This document shows positions 61,588 through 64,000 of a stretch of 64,000 bases of DNA, in pieces (position 1 is the first letter of the stretch; the number at the start of each line of letters is the position of its first letter). The notes under the pieces are model-generated. The model was not told the DNA's origin, made no database searches, and worked only from the letters and a program-made list of their open reading frames with translations. This DNA is from Mytilus californianus (taxonomy: Eukaryota; Mollusca; Bivalvia; Mytilida; Mytilidae), in contig NW_026262679.1 in assembly GCF_021869535.1 (NCBI RefSeq), positions 80,597,143 to 80,661,142 on the forward strand, given 5' to 3'. The position numbers and the translations under genes were made by a program.

Positions 61588-61842
61588 TCTGTGGCCAAGT
61601 GGTCTAAGTAGTCCACCTACTGTATCACTAGCCTGTCAACACTGAAGTTGTGAGTTCGAACCTTGCACCTTGCAGGTGTGCCGACTCCAATCATAATTGA
61701 CTAGGATTGTCAGTTTGCCTGTTGAAGGTCATAGTTCTCTCCAGGCACTCAGGCTTCCTCCATCAAATAAAACTGACCACCAAGAAACAGCCAATATTGC
61801 TGAAAGTGATGATAAACATCAAACAATCAATCAATCATATAA
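61588..61842 (+). repeat. tRNA-derived SINE, best-preserved copy
   Basis: A box TGGCCAAGTGGTC at 61592 and B box GAGTTCGAACC at 61652, about 60 bases apart as in a tRNA with a long variable arm (Ser or Leu type). The body has 'ttgactaggattgtcagttt' and 'ctccaggcactcaggcttcc', and the tail is (ATCA)n. The internal promoter looks intact. The 60-codon ORF across it is not a gene. Confidence 0.85.
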
Positions 61843-64000
61843 TTTACAGTAGCATTACTATAACTCTTTTAAGTGGAAACATTTCCTGAAAATATGTTTT
61901 AAATGGGAATATCTACAATGGGTGTAAATAAAACTGCTTCCCACAAAGACTTTTTTTCTAGCTAAACATATCTTTTAATATAAAAGGCTCAACTACTAAA
62001 GAATCACAGTAATTTCGCATACTTTCAGTGTGAACTGAACTGATTTCATTATTTATCAATTTATGTAAGATAATTTGTCTGATGTAAATAAATTGATCCA
62101 GGTTGATGAGGTTTAAATTCCGTTTTGAATTTTAAATTGTTGAAAACTTGAGCAAAATTGAATTTTCAGCCTTTAAATTATTGAAAATAGATTGTCGACC
62201 CACACTTCTTCATTAATGAAATGAAAAATATAGGGGAAATTGCTATTTTACAAAGCTGTTGCTTCTTTTAATTATTGTAGAGGTTTTTTTCCACAAGAAC
62301 GCCTAAACCTCGTCTCTATTTCCTTACATCTGGTCAGTTCAATTTAACTTCCCTGTATTTTGAATTTCATAGAAAGTCTCCATCACAAATTATTTCAGGA
62401 GAAATAGAATAAAGCTTTTCCACCCCCATTTTTTTCCAACAAGAGATTACTTGAAATCTAGTATTAATTATTTTTTAATCTTTAGGAAAATTACATCAGA
62501 TAGATCGGTATATGGAACTTCATTTACCCAGCTTAATTAAAGATTTCTTTGATACATGAAGATTCTAGATTTAAAACAAAAATCATTATAGTTTAATGAG
62601 TTGAAAACATATCAACAAGGATATGACATTTAAATTTTTATCCAAATTAAGTAAAGTTAACAGGAAACACATCAAGGAGAATTTCCTTGATACATGTTAT
62701 TAAGTAAAATTGAAGGAAGAAAGTAAACTTGTAGGAACTGAATAATATTTAGTTAAGATGTAAATCTGAGGCTTTCATCCAAATGATAAGACCATGCCAG
62801 AAAGAACAGGAAATCGGCTTCAGAAGAAAATCATCATCATTACTCAGATCTGTATAGGCACAGTATGTTCAAACTGTTTGTACTGTTTTAAGTGAAAAAA
62901 ATTGAATATAGTAAAAACAAAGGTCATGCTTTTCTAATACTCAGGTTATGACATCTTTACACTAAATTGGTTGGATGTATACTGATTGATATTAACATGG
63001 TTTATTTATTAGTTTAAATTGGCTTTGAACTAGATTTCAGTAATTACAATAGTATGGATAGTTGTCTCATTGGCAATCATACCACATTTCTGTCTTTTAT
63101 TTTGAAAGTTTGCTGTCAGGACAATTGTGTGTTGCAATTATTAGATTACACATGCCAGTATTGAAATTACTATAGTCCATTCAAAAGATTTTTGAATTTT
63201 TCAGCACCACTTTTGGTTGTTTTCCTCATCCCTTGAATTTCTAAGCAATAGCCTTGATTTATCAGATCAATGTTAAAAGTATGAAATTCAAGTTAATATT
63301 AATTTTGGGCAGCGTTATTTTAGAAAAGTTAGATTAAAACTACCTAACATCCCATAGTGAAAAGTGAAAGATGTAGCTCTTTCTGTATTTTACCATTGAG
63401 AGATATGTTCATACCTATTGTATATTTTTAAACTAATTTTATCCTTCAAAATACTGGTATCAAATAAGATTAATATAAAATCTTTTTAAAATTTGGTATA
63501 GTTATCAACTACAAAACATAAGCTCTAGAGAGCTTTTAATGGAATACAATGCAAATATGTACAACAACTTAAAATACACAATCCTGCAAGCAAACAAAAA
63601 ATAGATAAAGCATACATAAATATATATTGAAAGTTTGCTGTCGGGACAATTGCAACAATTAGACTACAGATAGTAATGAAATCACTATATTTCTCCATTC
63701 ATAAGATTTTTGAAATTTCCAGCACCACTATTGGTTGTTTTTCTCACCCCTTGAATTTTTTAGCAATACCATCATACTGAATCTGAAAATTAATACTTTG
63801 ACCTTTAGAAAAAAAACGGAGGAGGCACTAATCGACATTATTGAGAACAGATTTATTTTTTGTTTGCTTGTGGAATTGTCTTTGTACATGTATTATGGTT
63901 TTATATTGCTTCCTGGTGTGTTACTAATGCTGAAGAGAGCAATGCTCATATTATCTTGATGATTTAAACACAGGGAATGTCCATTTAGGGTCAACATTCA
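61843..64000. other. Intron 8 to window end; one diverged direct repeat
   Basis: 63104-63254 and 63629-63773 are similar (both start 'gaaagtttgctgtc' and hold 'agatttttgaa' and 'cagcaccac'), an offset of 525 bases. No RhoGEF exon could be supported. Confidence 0.5.

Noticed and set aside
60116-61662. True tRNA genes at the B-box matches
   Set aside because: No acceptor-stem pairing or full cloverleaf; bodies and ATCA tails show SINEs.

Overview
This is AT-rich, intron-rich metazoan DNA. It most probably comes from a marine mussel (Mytilidae, likely Mytilus). The species call rests on several dispersed repeats I recognise from memory as typical of mussel and bivalve genomes: the 'gttgtctcattggcaatcataccacatcttctta' family written here only in part in each entry, the GCTCACCTGGCCC and ATGCCCCCGCC families, tRNA-derived SINEs with ATCA tails, and a hammerhead-ribozyme repeat. 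It is not proven by any single-copy marker.

The backbone is one plus-strand gene running through almost the whole window. Eight coding exons with canonical AG/GT borders and matching phases (2632-2675, 3488-3626, 19886-20188, 26853-27045, 30759-30874, 32774-32872, 37284-37511, 56565-56647) join into 398 open codons. The protein matches the N-terminal region of the Rho guanine-nucleotide exchange factor group ARHGEF28 (p190RhoGEF) / AKAP13, including the ankyrin-like segment. The zinc finger, DH and PH domains that would make it an exchange factor are not seen and should lie beyond position 64000. The promoter and non-coding first exon lie upstream of 2632 or outside the window.

The introns are packed with repeats. 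Intron 2 (16 kb) holds two nearly identical 2.9-kb elements (9811-12717, 14611-17513), an internally deleted inverted copy, and the older element they landed in. Intron 3 holds a hammerhead ribozyme (22272-22317) and a GATCGATC-rich inverted-repeat element. Intron 4 holds a 192-bp-period array. Intron 7 (19 kb) holds an 8-kb array of four 2-kb units followed by three small hairpins.

Intron 7 also carries an intact single-exon gene on the same strand (49203-50957, 584 aa). It is a Crypton-type tyrosine-recombinase-derived (DUF3504) protein in which the catalytic residues appear to be lost, so it looks like a domesticated transposon gene nested inside the RhoGEF gene. The most notable items are this nested gene, the hammerhead ribozyme, and the array unit that carries DR1 nuclear-receptor-like sites in all four copies.
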